A stretch of DNA of 64,000 bases from Paracyclopina nana (taxonomy: Eukaryota; Arthropoda; Copepoda; Cyclopoida; Cyclopettidae), in contig JAGUCH010000009.1 in NCBI GenBank assembly GCA_019096065.1, positions 2,924,001 through 2,988,000 of the forward strand, in the 5' to 3' direction. The notes below the pieces were generated by a model, which saw only the letters and a program-made list of their open reading frames with translations, had not been told where the DNA came from and searched no databases. Shown in pieces: positions 36,975-49,358 of the stretch. Within the stretch, counting starts at the first letter, position 1; every line of letters starts with the position of its first letter. The translations under genes were made by a program, and so were the position numbers.

Positions 36975-37132
36975 TAGCCCGGTTCCAACAATGAAAATCA
37001 GTACAGTATGGACACCTTACTTATACTTATAAGTATAGTATGGTGCCTGCTAGCTCGCGCGCTCAGCATGTTCCATACTATACTGGTTAATCGTACTTAT
37101 ACTATACTTATTTTGTTGTTGGAACCGGGCTA
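36975..37132. mobile_element. Palindromic MITE, AGCCCGGTTCCAACA ends, copy 1
   Basis: TAGCCCGGTTCCAACAA and its complement TTGTTGGAACCGGGCTA bound a ~158-base palindrome with internal AAGTATAGTATGG-like arms. A second full copy is at 60353-60475 and a half copy near 52140-52207. Confidence 0.8.
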
Positions 37133-37151
37133 TAGAGTAACAATGGGTGCC

Positions 37152-37640
37152 GTCACTAAGGCCTAAAATGAGGTGGGTTTTAGGATATAAAATATTGGTG
37201 GATTTTAAGATCTAGCAAAGTGGATTTTAAAGCCAACACTTTTCTGGATCTGGGTACAAAGATCTAAGTTGAAAAAATAGTTTGAGTTTTATATGGGTTT
37301 TAAGATCTAAAGAAAAAGGTTTTAAGATCTAACAGCCACAAAAATAGAAAGCTACAAGGAATTGCGAGTTTTATTTTGTAAGTCACTTTTCATTTTAAAC
37401 TAACTTTTCAGAACTAAAAGATCTGAATAACAGTCAACTTAATTTAAAAAGCTAAGTATAAAGAGGTGATGTTTTTCAATGTAGATCTTAAAACCCAGAT
37501 GGCTAGATCTTAACATCCAACTATTAGGCTTTAGCATCCAAACCTTTAGATCTTAATACCCAGAGCAAAAAATGTGTAGGCTTTAAAATCCACCATGATT
37601 TTAGATCCTAAAACCTACCCCTATTTTAGGCCTTAGTGAC
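37152..37640. mobile_element. MITE-like element with GTCACTAAGGCCTAAAAT ends (family F)
   Basis: GTCACTAAGGCCTAAAAT at the left is mirrored by ATTTTAGGCCTTAGTGAC at the right. Continuing arms are GGTGGGTTTTAGGAT and its complement. The interior is full of (T)TTAAGATCTA-type units on both strands. Confidence 0.75.
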
Positions 37641-37683
37641 TTCTCCCGTAACAATAGAGTGAGCCTTTCAATTCGCAAACTAA

Positions 37684-37905
37684 GGGCCTGTTCACCTGCT
37701 TATTATGGCCGTTATTTTGGCAAAATATTGGAGAGAAATACTGAGAAACTGAGAATTTTTATATTGGTGTAGGATGGCTTTTGGTACCAATAGACCGATT
37801 CCGAAGTCAAAATCTGAAAAATGATTTTACAAATACCACATATTTGCAAATTTCATCAAAATATCGCGCGTTATTTTGCTGATAATAATGCAGGTGAACA
37901 GGGCC
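37684..37905. mobile_element. Harbinger-like MITE (family A), copy A2
   Basis: The ends GGGCCTGTTCACCTGC and GCAGGTGAACAGGGCC are perfectly inverted and flanked by the 3-bp duplication TAA on both sides. Confidence 0.9.
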
Positions 37906-37917
37906 TAATTTCACTTT

Positions 37918-38070
37918 GTAGTGAGATAAGAATAATTCCACTTTATCGTTTTACCCCAAAGTAAAACGAGAAATTGACCACCAAAATAAAGCGCAAAATT
38001 TCACACCTAAGCGTGAATATTTATCGTTTTCTCGATTTATCGCTTTATCTCTTTACCCATGCCGCTATTT
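37918..38070. repeat. Right arm of the large inverted repeat (family E)
   Basis: Inverted partner of 36402-36570 (TTTATCGTTTTACCCCAAAG...TCTTTACCCATGCC), diverged by scattered substitutions. Confidence 0.75.
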
Positions 38071-38427
38071 TTGTGAACATCAGGTTTTGCTTAAATAATG
38101 TTGGCCTTTAGAATAGGATATTTAGGATGAACCTTGCCTAGATTTTGCTGACTTCACAGTCAGATTCTCAAAATATAGTGGTTTTTTTATAGCAATAGTA
38201 TTCCCAAATCTGACTTGTATGCCACAGTTAGCAAATGAGGGTAGTCTACATGTTAATTCCAGCCTTGGAAAACTTTTCCTTAAGGAAACTTCTCCAAAAA
38301 GATATAGATTACTGTGTGAGCATTCATATGTATTTCTTTATGTGGCGTTCGTGTACAAATAAATCTTCCCCACTGAGACATTAACCTTGAACAATTATGG
38401 AAATCAGATCTCATAACTCATAATTTA

Positions 38428-38649
38428 GGCCTGGTTCACCTGCAATATTATGATCAAAATATCGAGCGATATTATGCTGATATTTGCAAATATCAGGTAC
38501 TTCCATAGTCATTTTTTAGATTTTTTCTTCGAATTCGGTCTTTTGGCACCAAAAGCCATCCTACAACAATATCTAATTTCTCAGTTTCTCAGTATTTCGC
38601 TCCGATATTTTGTCAAAATATCAGATATTATGAGCAGGTGAACCATGCC
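38428..38649. mobile_element. Harbinger-like MITE (family A), copy A3
   Basis: The ends GGCCTGGTTCACCTGC and GCAGGTGAACCATGCC are inverted and flanked by TTA on both sides. It is oriented opposite to A1 by its internal asymmetric sequence. Confidence 0.9.
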
Positions 38650-38652
38650 TTA

Positions 38653-39769
38653 GTTCTTTGATCAGTTTCACAGCTAAAAAGCTGTCCTGATTGGCCAAAC
38701 TAAATTATCTTGAAAAACATGAGGTATCTCATGCAATGAAAGGTGATGTAGATGAACAGGGCATTAGACTATCTAATATTAGCCTCACAAAAAGCTCTAT
38801 TGAAGCCACCAATGCCTCGGCTAAAAAAAGGAATTTCCTAGTTTCCTTTAAGTTAGGAGAGCTCAGAGGCAATTTTTATAATCCCCTGGTAGAAAGAACT
38901 TCAGAACTTTTAAGGGCTGGAGAATTTTTGGCCTAATCAAATTGGAAGACGATTTTTTCCCTCTCAGTATGAAATCTCAGATCTTTCGTCCTATTACCTC
39001 ATCTTCATTCAGCTGAGAAGAATCTTGAGTTAGTTGCTTTTTGGGAGATTTGGTGGTGATCCTGAGGATGTCATGGCTCCCACCAACATTTGCATGCATT
39101 TCTACCATTTCCACATCTCTGAAAAAAGAACGAAATTTTCTGAGTGCAAATGCCACTCACAAACGTCAACACTGTTCAGCAACATTCTTGAGGCGCGTTC
39201 ATCTATACGTCCCGGCCGTTTTGTTGGCCAAAGTTAGTATTTTACTTGCTGCTTTTCGGGACTGAGAATTAAGGTATGAGCAACATGAACTTGCAAAGTG
39301 AATTTACCCGCGAGTAAAACCTAAGTTTACAGTAAAAAATGTACTGCGAGGCGATTTTCCGCGATCTACTTTTCCGCTTTTCACTTTTTCTTGATGGCAA
39401 TACCAAAAATTCAATATTTACCTCCAGATCTAATTAAGCTAATTATCGTACGTTCCTGAAGATAGGTCTTCATTATGTCACTATTTCAGTCATTCATGAT
39501 TGGCAAGAGCAAGCCAAAAATAGACATGCAAAGTTAGCATGTGACATAAAACACTGCCATGAACATTGTAAAAGTACAAAAGAAATTTTACATCTTACAG
39601 TTGAGTGAAGAAAAAAGAAAGCTTGACTGAATTTTATTACGTGGCATGTGGCCTAGTGATTTTGTCACTACATATTCTCATGCTCGAGGTATTTTAATGT
39701 ATATAAAGTAGAGGCTTGTATTTGGCCTTGGGTGAAAAAATTGTTTTAGAGGATCAATGTATTACCTCC
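38653..39769. other. Non-coding stretch downstream of the peptide receptor
   Basis: About 1.1 kb with only short, unsupported open frames. Sequence at 39241-39330 (TACTTGCTGCTTTTCGGGAC, GAGTAAAACC) resembles sequence at 30280-30600, pointing to another dispersed repeat. Confidence 0.5.
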
Positions 39770-42700
39770 TTACCTTCTGCAGAATTCGACCACTTCTTCC
39801 TCATCCTCCAGATTGACAGCCGACAAGTTGGTTTCAATCGTTTTGGCGCGATTAAAAAGCTTGGAGGCAGTGGCATGATCCGTTGGCATTAACGGCAACT
39901 TATTTCCGTTAATTGCATGCCCGTTAGTGGGGATCAAGCTTAGGTGCCTCGTGCTATTTTTTGAGGCGAGTAGACGACCTCGAGATCCTCCCAGTTGGCC
40001 TCCATTTTCGTAGACGGAGGCTGCTAGGCTGTATTGGCCTATCATTCGACCTCCTCGTTCACCTCCAGCTAATAAAGCCGTTTCTGGACGCTTTCCACAG
40101 AGAGTTTCTTTAAATGCATTCCTGTAATCCATTGCAATGAAATTAACGCGTGGAAAAAAGGAGTCCTTTAGCCCATTCTCAATTTGCATGCTGTGCATAA
40201 TTGTGCCATCAATATCAGCCTATATTGCGGAGAGAACGAAAGCCCCACGTATTAAAAGTAGGCTGGGACCTTTCCGCCCTAATGAAATTACAGTATTGCA
40301 TTCTGAGTTAAAGGAGCTTTTTTGGCCTCCACAGTTTCAAATCAAATCAGGAAATCTTGTGGGCTCAAATGTCATCTTTCATATTTACAAAAAAATGGAA
40401 ATAGAGCTGACTAGGGCCGTAATGTGTGGGCAATATTTAGAAATTAAAACATATAATGATAGCTTTAAAAGGCGTAAAGGCGTAAATACCTGTATTTCAC
40501 TGAAAGAACGTTGTAGAGGATAGGGTTGACTGTGGATGAAAAATAGTAGAAGCATCCAGTGATGTAGAACAATTTTTCATTGATTTGCTGGTAGACATCT
40601 TCGGTGGCGAATTTCCACGAGTAGTCGTAGTAGATCACATACAATAGGCGTTGGGCATGAAACGGAGCCCAACAAATGAAGAAAGCCAGCACTACAGCAG
40701 CTGCAAAGTACAAAAAGGTTAAAAACTGTCTGGTTTCCAAATCAATTTGATGATGCATCATAATTGACTTCGGTTGTCATATTGTAATATTGTCTAGCCA
40801 TCTCAAATCTTCCTTAGCAGCATCATATTCATCACTTGTGCAACAGTGTGAGAAGATATTTTGATGCTGCTTTCACGTCAGCTTTCGTGGCAACAAGAGG
40901 CAATTTGGTCCAACTACTAACAATCAAGTCCATAATGGTTAGCAATCAAGTTAGGCTCAATTCGCAAGTTGTGGCTCGTTCACATTATTTTTTTAGATAA
41001 GCTGGGTAGGTTGCTTCTAACATTAACCATTATAGTAGCATTAATCATACGCTGATATGTGCCAATTTAGGTAAAAATAAAATGCTGAAACTGGCTAGAA
41101 TTTGCTAAATCTGCTTGATTTTTGCCCGAAATTAAGTCACTCATGGACAAGACAAATCCAATTGAAATCAGCTATTCTTTGCTTTTGTCGGACCAATTTG
41201 ATTACCTAGCATTTTGAGGATGGCTTTTTTTGACTGAGCCTGCTTGCTTTCCCCGTGAACTGCGGTATTTTTTCCAAACGTTGCTGTTTTCCTGATGCGA
41301 AGACCCATTCTGACGTAGAGGAAGATCATGATAGTCATAGGGATCAAGAAGAAGAATAGAAACGAAGACTCGAACAGAAATCGAGGCGTGGGTGTGATGG
41401 TGCAGAACGCAGATTCTGGGATAGTCTGAAAATGAACAAACTCGTTATGAACGGCATGCTGAGACCAGCTGATTCACAGTTTTAACAATCAAAACGGAAG
41501 CTGAGATGAGATGGTAATCTGCTTAGATATCGATCGGTTAGGAAAGTGAAGCTCATAGTTGCTGAAAGAAAGCTGAAATCAGCTGATGCAAGCTGATCAG
41601 CCGTTGCGAGTCGACACAAGCTAAACTCAACCGGCTCAAAGTTGAGATCAGCTGATGCAAGCTGAGATCAGCCGTTGCAAATCGACAGAAACTTAAATAC
41701 TTAGCTCAATTAGGTCTGAATTGAGTTCAGCCCATACAGGTTAATTCCAGCCGACAAAAGAGATTAGTTGACTAAAAGTTGAGATGATCTTGCTCATAAT
41801 AGAGAATATTAAGTTCAGCTTGTTCTAGCCAAGTTCGGTTCGTTTTAGCCATGTTCAGTTGACCGCTGAGTTGACACGCCAACGCGTTAATTGTACATCA
41901 GCAGCTGATGCCAGGGAACAGAACTGATCAAAAGATATTTTTTACCTAAGGCCCTGTTCGCCTGCTATAATATCAACAAAATAACGCGCGATATTACGCT
42001 GATATTTGCAAATATCCGGTATTTGAAAATCCTTTTTCTGATTTTGACATTAGAACCGAATTATTTGTACCAAAAGCCATCCTACACCAATAAAAAAATT
42101 TGCAGTTTCTCAGTGCTTCTCTCTGATATTTTGCCAAAATATCAGCCATAATAAGCAGGTGAAATTAACTTGACTTACAGGTAAATACGGGAACGCCCTA
42201 GGCTTAGTCTTTCGCAAGTTTTGCATAGTCACGCTATTTAAATAGCTCATAGCATAAAATGTATTTAAATAGCCTCTGGATGTATTTAAATAGCTGCTAT
42301 TTAAATACGTTTTATGTTATGAGCTATTTAAATAGCATGACTATGCAAAACATGCGAAAGACTAAGCCCTAATATACGTATGCCAGCAAGAAATTCGTAA
42401 AATTAGAAGAGATAACTCATCAAACATATCTTTATGGCATGGGCTGAATGATTGTCTATCTGCATTTAGGGCCTGTTCACCTGCTTATTTTAGCTGATAT
42501 TTTGGCAAAATATCGAAGAGAAATACTGAGAAACTGTAATTTTTTTTTATATTGGTGAAGGATGGCTTTAGGTACCAATAGACCGATTCCGAAGTAAAAA
42601 TCTGAAAAAAGATTTGACATATACCTAGCTACTTAATAAACATAGAGAGTGGACAACGCCAAAAGTTGGCACTATGGTCTCAGCTGCCAATTTCAATAGT

Positions 42701-45492
42701 GGTTCCTTTTGAAAGCGAATAAAGAAATCTTAGGCAATTGCTTACCTAAATTTAGAGTTTAAAATGAGTACGCTGAAGGAAAAACCCGAATCCTTTGCTA
42801 AAGAATTCAGTATTTAATTTTTCGTAAGCGATATTAAATAGTTGAATAATTTGAAAAGGAATGAAAAGTGTGTTTTGAATTTTCCCGCTCCACTTGCTAC
42901 TCCCTAGGTTTTGTAGAGAATAATTATATCTTTCCGATTTGCTTAAAAGGTTACGTGAAAGGAACCAGCGCAAAATTGCGGATTTAGTTGTCCTTTCTCT
43001 AAGTTTATTTAGTACCTACATATACCGGATATTTGCAAATATCAGCGTAATATCGCGCGTTATTTTGCTAATAACAATGCAGGTGAACAGGGCCTTATTC
43101 TCATTGTTTATTGTGGGAATGGCAGCCTTTTTAATGGTAATTTGAGCCCATATTTTTGCTTTTTGCTTTTTAGGATCTGATCTACCTCAATGCAATGCAT
43201 ATGGTGACAAAAAGAATGTGTTGTAACTATTAATTACTCCGGCTATTTATAAAAGAATCAATAAAACGCAGAAACTTCTTTGAGCCCAATTCATATATTT
43301 GGTGTTTTAACAGTTTTAGAAGCGCCCTTTAGCGCCGCCACTGGGCTTGAATTAAAGCTCACTGAAAGTTGTCAAGTATTGGGAGCAAAGGCTGAGAACA
43401 ATTGACTCAAAGTGTTCAGCTGGCTCAAAAAACGTGAAAAAGGATTTATATTCCTTGGTATATGAACACACCACAAAGGTAACAGTTTTTAACGAGCTGA
43501 CTGACAAGTCGATCCTGATGCTAACAAGACTTTTTTTGCTGAGATATAGTAAAAGCAATATTTTTGGAAGACAATCACACAGTCAGACCATTTTTCGTGC
43601 AAAAATGAGAAATTGGCAAATCCTCACTTTTTTGACGGATTAATGAGTGATGAGGAAGTCATGTCAAGTCTGGTGGAAAATCCCATTTCATTTGTGGCAT
43701 TCTGCTTTATTTTGAGGAAGTTTACTTGTTTTCCAAGTGAGGTTTCGATGCAATGGTCACTTTTATAGCGTAATAAATTACAAGCCGAGGACATTTTTAT
43801 ACTTTGCAGTCCATTATTACATTCAGTCAATATATATATAATGAAAATAAGTAAAAGCTGGATGTACTAAAAGGTGCCTACAATATTGGATACATTTGAT
43901 ATGCTTGCCAAAATATCTATGATAAAAAAGAAGTTGGTTGAAAGTTGCTTAGGTTTGATCCAAACAAGGGATATTTGGCAAACGTATCCCATGCTATGGA
44001 TCAGATGAACGGGGCCCTAGCTAAGTGGCTCAGATTTTTGGCTCATTTTAGCTTATGTTTTTCTTACTTGGTTAGTATGAGGATGGTTCACATAGTGAAC
44101 CTTGGTAAACACCATGTATGGTATGGCAGCTGCCAAGGCCAGGGCCCAAACCACAGCAATAATCTTGGAGGCCCTTCGAAGGCCTGACATTGTGTACGAA
44201 TACAATGGGTGGCAAATGGCCAAGTACCTTTGAAAAAAAGAGGAGTATTTTAACATCTTTCATAAAGTATTAGTGCGGCAGCAATCATAATTTAATCCTG
44301 TCAAGTAGCTCAAATTAATGATTGTATATGACCTTATCACCTAGTTTCTGCTTGGAACGAAACAATAGACAATTAGTCGCACTGACAATTGCCTGTAACA
44401 AAGATGATGAGCCTTTGAATAAAAATGAATCTGACACCACCTAGCCCTGTTAATTTACTCTATTTTTTACTTGCTGATTAATTTACCTCTCCATGGAGAA
44501 AGCCACAATGGTCAAAACTGAGGAATACGATGTCCTAAAAAAGATATGATTAATTGGGTATATTTTTGGTTATTCGTATTTGCGCTTACATCTCGGATAC
44601 GAGCGCTCGTGTTTTGCACATTTTCTCCCCGAATATCCAAGGATATTGTTGCCAATAGACGTACAAGTCGTTAGGAAGTCCTGAAAAGAGATATTCATTA
44701 AATGCAGCATTTTTGTCCCGTTCATGTATCCATTCCTACGAGTGAGGAAAGTTAATTTTTGAAAATATCTCATTGAGAAAGACACAATTTTTTTATGAGC
44801 TAATGTTCCCCAATCAATCACAAAAGTAATGAGAAACGTTTGTTTACTATGAATTTTGCCTTCAGTGGGCAAAACTGAAATATTTTGCAAAAAGGATAAT
44901 GTTTCCCCCGTCAATATTTATTTTACTTTGTGTTGCAGACGAACTCTGCTGCTGTCCTTTATATCATGTGAGTTATTGAAGCTGTCCAGCTTTTCCCCTG
45001 CTAATTTTGAAGAAAGCACAATGCTTTTTCTTCCTTTTTGTGGCCGAAAATAGGAGTTTTACATTTATCTGGCATTTCAGCTGTATTTCTCGTATTGCTA
45101 TTTCCACATAATAAACAGAAAGAGAAAACCACTTGAAGGAAATGAAAAGTGAGCTCCTTTACTCAGTCACTGATTATAGGTGGCTTTTTACCTAGGAGCA
45201 AAATGAGGAGATCTGAGACTGCCAAAGAAAAGAGGTAATAGTTGGTGGCAGATCTCATTGATGGAATGCGCAGGATGACACAGCAAACTGACAGATTGCC
45301 AAATATGCCGGTTATGGACATCACAGTGTATACCACAGTCAGTGGTATCAACTTATTCAGCGGCTGCCTTTGAGGCCCCAACATTTGAGCGAGGTAAGTC
45401 AGCTCATCAAAATTCGTCTCATTATACTCCATATTGACTGATGACTCGTTGATCACTTTATAATAGCTGGTGTCTTGATCTTCACGCTGCAT
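39770..45492 (-). CDS. Pyrokinin/CAPA (neuromedin U)-type peptide receptor
   Basis: Seven minus-strand exons: 45192-45492, 44590-44680, 44487-44534, 44068-44227, 41206-41425, 40490-40700 and 39770-40121; about 460 residues, all junctions in phase. A glycosylatable N-terminus (NESS, NETN) leads to TM1-TM2 (ATNYYLFSLAVSDLLILLL). The TM2-TM3 loop GLPNDLYVYWQQYPWIFGEKMC is the NMUR/pyrokinin-receptor hallmark. Then come TM3 with the ERY motif (MERYLAICHP), TM6 FFICWAPFHAQR and TM7 NPILYN. The tail starts with NAFKETLCGK. These rhodopsin-class receptors bind FxPRL-amide or CAPA peptides and signal mainly through Gq; exact ligand choice cannot be read. A 48-base exon carries the end of TM3. Confidence 0.93.
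41440..41900. repeat. Degenerate AGCTGAGATCAGCTGATGCA repeat
   Basis: Within intron 4 of the peptide receptor, units such as AAGCTGAGATCAGCTGATGC and GAGATCAGCCGTTGCAA recur loosely over about 400 bases. The unit is similar in kind to the CTGAGT array at 0.7 kb. Confidence 0.6.
41950..42163. mobile_element. Harbinger-like MITE (family A), copy A4, right end eroded
   Basis: Left end GGCCCTGTTCGCCTGC after TAA; the right end reads ATAAGCAGGTGAAATTAAC, so the last bases of the inverted repeat are lost. Confidence 0.75.
42201..42368. mobile_element. MITE with GGCTTAGTCTTTCGCA ends (family D)
   Basis: GGCTTAGTCTTTCGCAAGTT and its inverted partner ending GCGAAAGACTAAGCC enclose many ATTTAAATAGC units. 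CTA is duplicated at both sides. A fragment of the family is near 52085-52137. Confidence 0.8.
42469..43094. mobile_element. Harbinger-like MITE (family A), copy A5, interrupted
   Basis: The ends GGGCCTGTTCACCTGC and GCAGGTGAACAGGGCC are inverted and flanked by TTA on both sides. The length is roughly 625 instead of about 222 bases because the family B element at 42626-43018 sits inside. Confidence 0.9.
42626..43018. mobile_element. hAT-like MITE (family B), copy 2
   Basis: It starts TAGCTACTTAATAAAC, ends GTTTATTTAGTACCTA, and has the exact 8-bp duplication CATATACC at 42618-42625 and 43019-43026. Removing it and one CATATACC restores a normal family A sequence. Confidence 0.9.
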
Positions 45493-48400
45493 TTTCGCCT
45501 GTTTGCCGAGTTTGCGTTTTTTGTGTGCCCCTGCCGCGGATCTAATTTCTTTTCTTGTGCTTTGCAGCCCATAAAAATTACTGATTTGTTAAAGCGGAAA
45601 GCAATTTAGTCTGGCGTGAAAGCAAGCATTAAGTTAAGCTAAATGACCCCTACAAATCATGAGGTAGCTGTACACTGATAAAACTTCAACAGTCGTAGAC
45701 AAAAAAGGAGAGAAAGCCTTGAAGGAAAGTTGCAGAGAACGAGTAGGAAGACAATCATGATAAGTGGCAAAAACGGGTAAATTGTCATGCTTTTCCTGGC
45801 CTGAATCATAATTCCCCGCGCCGAATCCTTTAAATGTAGCCTAATATTCGCATACGTAATATCTAGCCTATTTTCGGCTGTACGAGCAATTTTGTGAATG
45901 TACCATATATACCAACTTCTCTCGTTCTAAATCGATATTATGCATGGTAAATATCCGTGTGCAATGGTCAAAAACTAGGTAATCACCAGGTTATTTATCA
46001 TGGGACCAACCTAGAGGTTGTTTCTACTTATACTATGTGTACTGAGTAACGAGTATAAGCATATAGTTAACTGCTTCTGTTTGCCCGATGACACAAGCAA
46101 TAAGCTATGCGTGTCGTACTAGCTTATTATTCTTAGCTAGTCAGTCATGCGGTGTTCATCTACTAATAGGCCTCGTTTCCTTAAAATCTTACGGCTTTTC
46201 AAGTTTTCGTTCTTCTGATTATGACCAAAAGAGGTGGGAAAAATGGTCTAAATGAAGCTATCAAAAGTTAATAAAATGTATCAGTACTGAAATAGGAGGC
46301 TAAAGTAAAACGCAATTTAACGGAAGGAAAAAGTTCCTTTATAGGTGAACACGGCATTAATGAAAATCTTTGTGTGCTGCACCTCCTGCAGGAATTTGAG
46401 TTTTCGAAACTGAGTTTATTTGTAAAGTAACTTAATTTGCAAAAGCTGTTTCATCAAAAATGTACCAAAACGTCGATGAAAAGGCAATTCAACGCAATCT
46501 GCTTTAAGATAGATGAACACCGGATCCAATTTATGTTATGCAACGATGTATGCGAATTGATACCGGTTACGCTCTGGATTTTGGCCTAGTTTTTGCCATA
46601 TCTTTTTCCGCATGCCTCGCTTATTAATTGCAGGGTAACAGATAAATTGATTGCCTCACAAAGTTGCTTTCCCCATGGATATGATGGTAATTACTGAGCC
46701 AACAAAGTTACCACCAAACTAGTTCATTCTTTTGACGGCATTTCTCATTCCCTTGATAATCGATGGTAGCCACCACATTTTGCCTAGCATAATTTATGCA
46801 TATATGCCATTTTGAACGTTGTATTTTCGCTGCTGTGACTTTTGGATGAATTTTTGCCAAGTTCTCTAGAATTTGAAATGGCCTTATTATAATTTGAATT
46901 AGCTCTTCTGAGCTCTTCATTTGTAAAACAATATAAAAACGTTTCTTTGAAGCACCTGCATGGGCATATTTTTTTTGTTCTTTGCCAGTTGACTTTTTAT
47001 GGAAAAAGGTCCTGAATTACAATGACTGCTGGTGGCAACATTTGACCTTTTGGCACTGAGCTGACAAGTAATGTGTAATAAAAGGCAACATGGAAACACA
47101 CTTCCTGGGACAATTTCAAAGGATCTTCCCTCTACTTTTACTACATTTGTTACACCTGATGCTCACTAAACTTTCTTTGACTTTCTGACTTTCTCGAATC
47201 CCTTGATTTTATATCCCTTCTCCTCAAAGGATTTTTCCTCTAATAGCATTAGATAAATGCCATGTTCATGTGTATGAATCAACAGCTGATAACTAACTCT
47301 CAACAAGTTCAGCTGAGTGCCGAGCAGCGATTTTATGGGCAAATTTGGCTTTTTTTTCTCGTTCCTGCCATGAATGCTCTTTTAGTATTACTTGGCCAAA
47401 GCATTTTATGTTTGGCAAAGCTAAAACGAAAACTGAGATGGATTTAATTGAAGTCGACTTAAACTAAATAATTTTTCATGCACAGCTATTTTATGAGTCA
47501 GCTGAAGGCTCGTTTTGAAATTATTCTTCTTTTCTTCCATTTTTTTACTAAAAGTTTTATGCTTTTATGAATAGAACAGAAGAGCTGATGAAGGTCTCAA
47601 TGAATGGCCCTAAAAATGTTCACTCGGATAAAAGGCACCCAGGGGACTGTACCTTATAGAGAAAAGACATAAAAGAGACTTCCCCCCTTAAACATTGAAT
47701 GGAAACATTCCATGAATGTTTGGCTGACATCAGAAAGCTTTGTTCATTTAAAAAATAGTTTCACGCGAGCATAAATTCTGTCAAACTGCGCCCTAAATTT
47801 ACAGCTTCGCTTCATCGCACCTTTTGTTCACAGAACCCAAGAAATAATTAAGTAGCAACGTATTTTCGTGTTTTCCTTCTTCCCACTCGATTACTCCTAT
47901 CTAAATGTATCTTACAACTAATTTTGTAGTCTGCTGATAAACGTAATTGAATTTTTTCACTTATATTGCACGCAAACTTGACAGCCTATTCGGTACTTAT
48001 CGAGTTTTTTCCGAAGTTAAAGGAGCACACAAAAATCACTCTTTTTTCCCCACTGGAATTGCTGCAGAGGTCGTAGATGATTTGTATTCGCTCGGTTTGT
48101 GTGTCTTGCGAGTTGTAAGATACAGCTTCAATAGAGAAAGCGCGAGCTAGGCGCGTTTACTTTCCTCTGCTGCTCTGAATTTCGTCGCGCGTCGTCCCTA
48201 CAAATGGCCGACAAAGAGAAAAAAGCGCGCGAAGACGACGAAAAATACTACCGGGATTGAAAAATGCAAGCCAGGTTTTTTGCTCAACTCACAGATGGCG
48301 TTGTTTACAATACAATTTGAAGCTTCTGCAGTTTGTCCCACATTTTTTGCTTGAGTCAGATAAAAGTGAATTCTTCAGTTATGCGGAGACACCACGAAAA

Positions 48401-48644
48401 TTATGAGAGCTATGCCAAGATGTTAGCTATGCAACAAGCTTTATAAAAATCCTATTAATTATTACTATTAGCTGAGACGGCTGAGCAGTACATAAGTTGC
48501 GACCATATATTTTCCATGAGTTTTTTACTCTTGTTCATTTTAGAGGAGGATAATGAACATTATGCATCTGCAAGTGGATAATGATCATTATACCTTACTT
48601 GATCCTTGCGCCATCTATTTCATTTGAATATGATAGAAAAAAGG
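45493..48644. other. Intergenic or long 5' region of the receptor locus
   Basis: About 3.1 kb between the receptor start codon and the tRNA-like repeat. No TM3-TM7 coding exons are found here, which matters for the orphan receptor module upstream. Only short unsupported frames are present. Confidence 0.6.
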
Positions 48645-48720
48645 AAGGATCTAGCAAGATTTGAACTCGGGGCACCTGGTTGGCGCGCCGACGCTCTACC
48701 TCTGAGCCAACGAATTGCTT
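48645..48720 (-). repeat. tRNA-like sequence, probable SINE head
   Basis: Read on the minus strand, TGGCTCAGAGGTAGAGCG is a good pol III A box with a D-arm (GCTC/GAGC), and GAGTTCAAATC is a B box with a T loop. The anticodon and acceptor stems do not pair well, so a functional tRNA is unlikely. A tRNA-derived SINE or tRNA pseudogene is the better reading. Confidence 0.55.
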
Positions 48721-49127
48721 CATGTAAAGTTAGTTAAGAGCCGGGTCAAATACAAATAGCAACTGGCGAGCGCTGCATACGTATACCGGCCGGCCAGGCG
48801 CAGTTGCAAGACACACGGCAATAAGCGCATGTTGCAGGCTAGACTGCTGGGTCAACTTTGATGAGCTCATACATCTGCAATAAAGCGAGTCGCAAAATCT
48901 AAGGCATTTTTTGCAAAAAATTGAGCCAAAATCTTTCCTAAATTCAGTTTTAGCCAATGCAATGCTTAAAATGTTGGGGTTAGCTAATAGTAATAGGATT
49001 ATACACCTCTAGGCTGTCGGATAACTCTGTATAATCCTATATTACTAGCAATGCCCAACTTTTATGCATTTTGTTCCATTTTGTTCAGGTACATGACATT
49101 TATATGCTTAAAATGGGAAGCCATTTA

Positions 49128-49358
49128 GGCCCTGTTCAGCTGCTTCTTATGACCGTTATTATGGCAAAATTTTAAGGTAAAATCACGGGCTAAAAAAGCT
49201 GGAAAATTAAATGGTCGTTTTATAAATTACCTTATAAGCCCGATAGCGGCGAAGCAAAACTCGAAAAATTGCAGAAGCATGCGTAAATTAGCAGCTGTTG
49301 AAAAATAAATCGCCACAATATATGCAATATCGCCAATAACTGAACAGGTGAACAGGGC
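49128..49358. mobile_element. Diverged Harbinger-like MITE (family A), copy A6
   Basis: Ends GGCCCTGTTCAGCTGC and ACAGGTGAACAGGGC are inverted, after TTA on the left. The interior differs from other copies, so it is a sub-family or an old copy. Confidence 0.65.
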
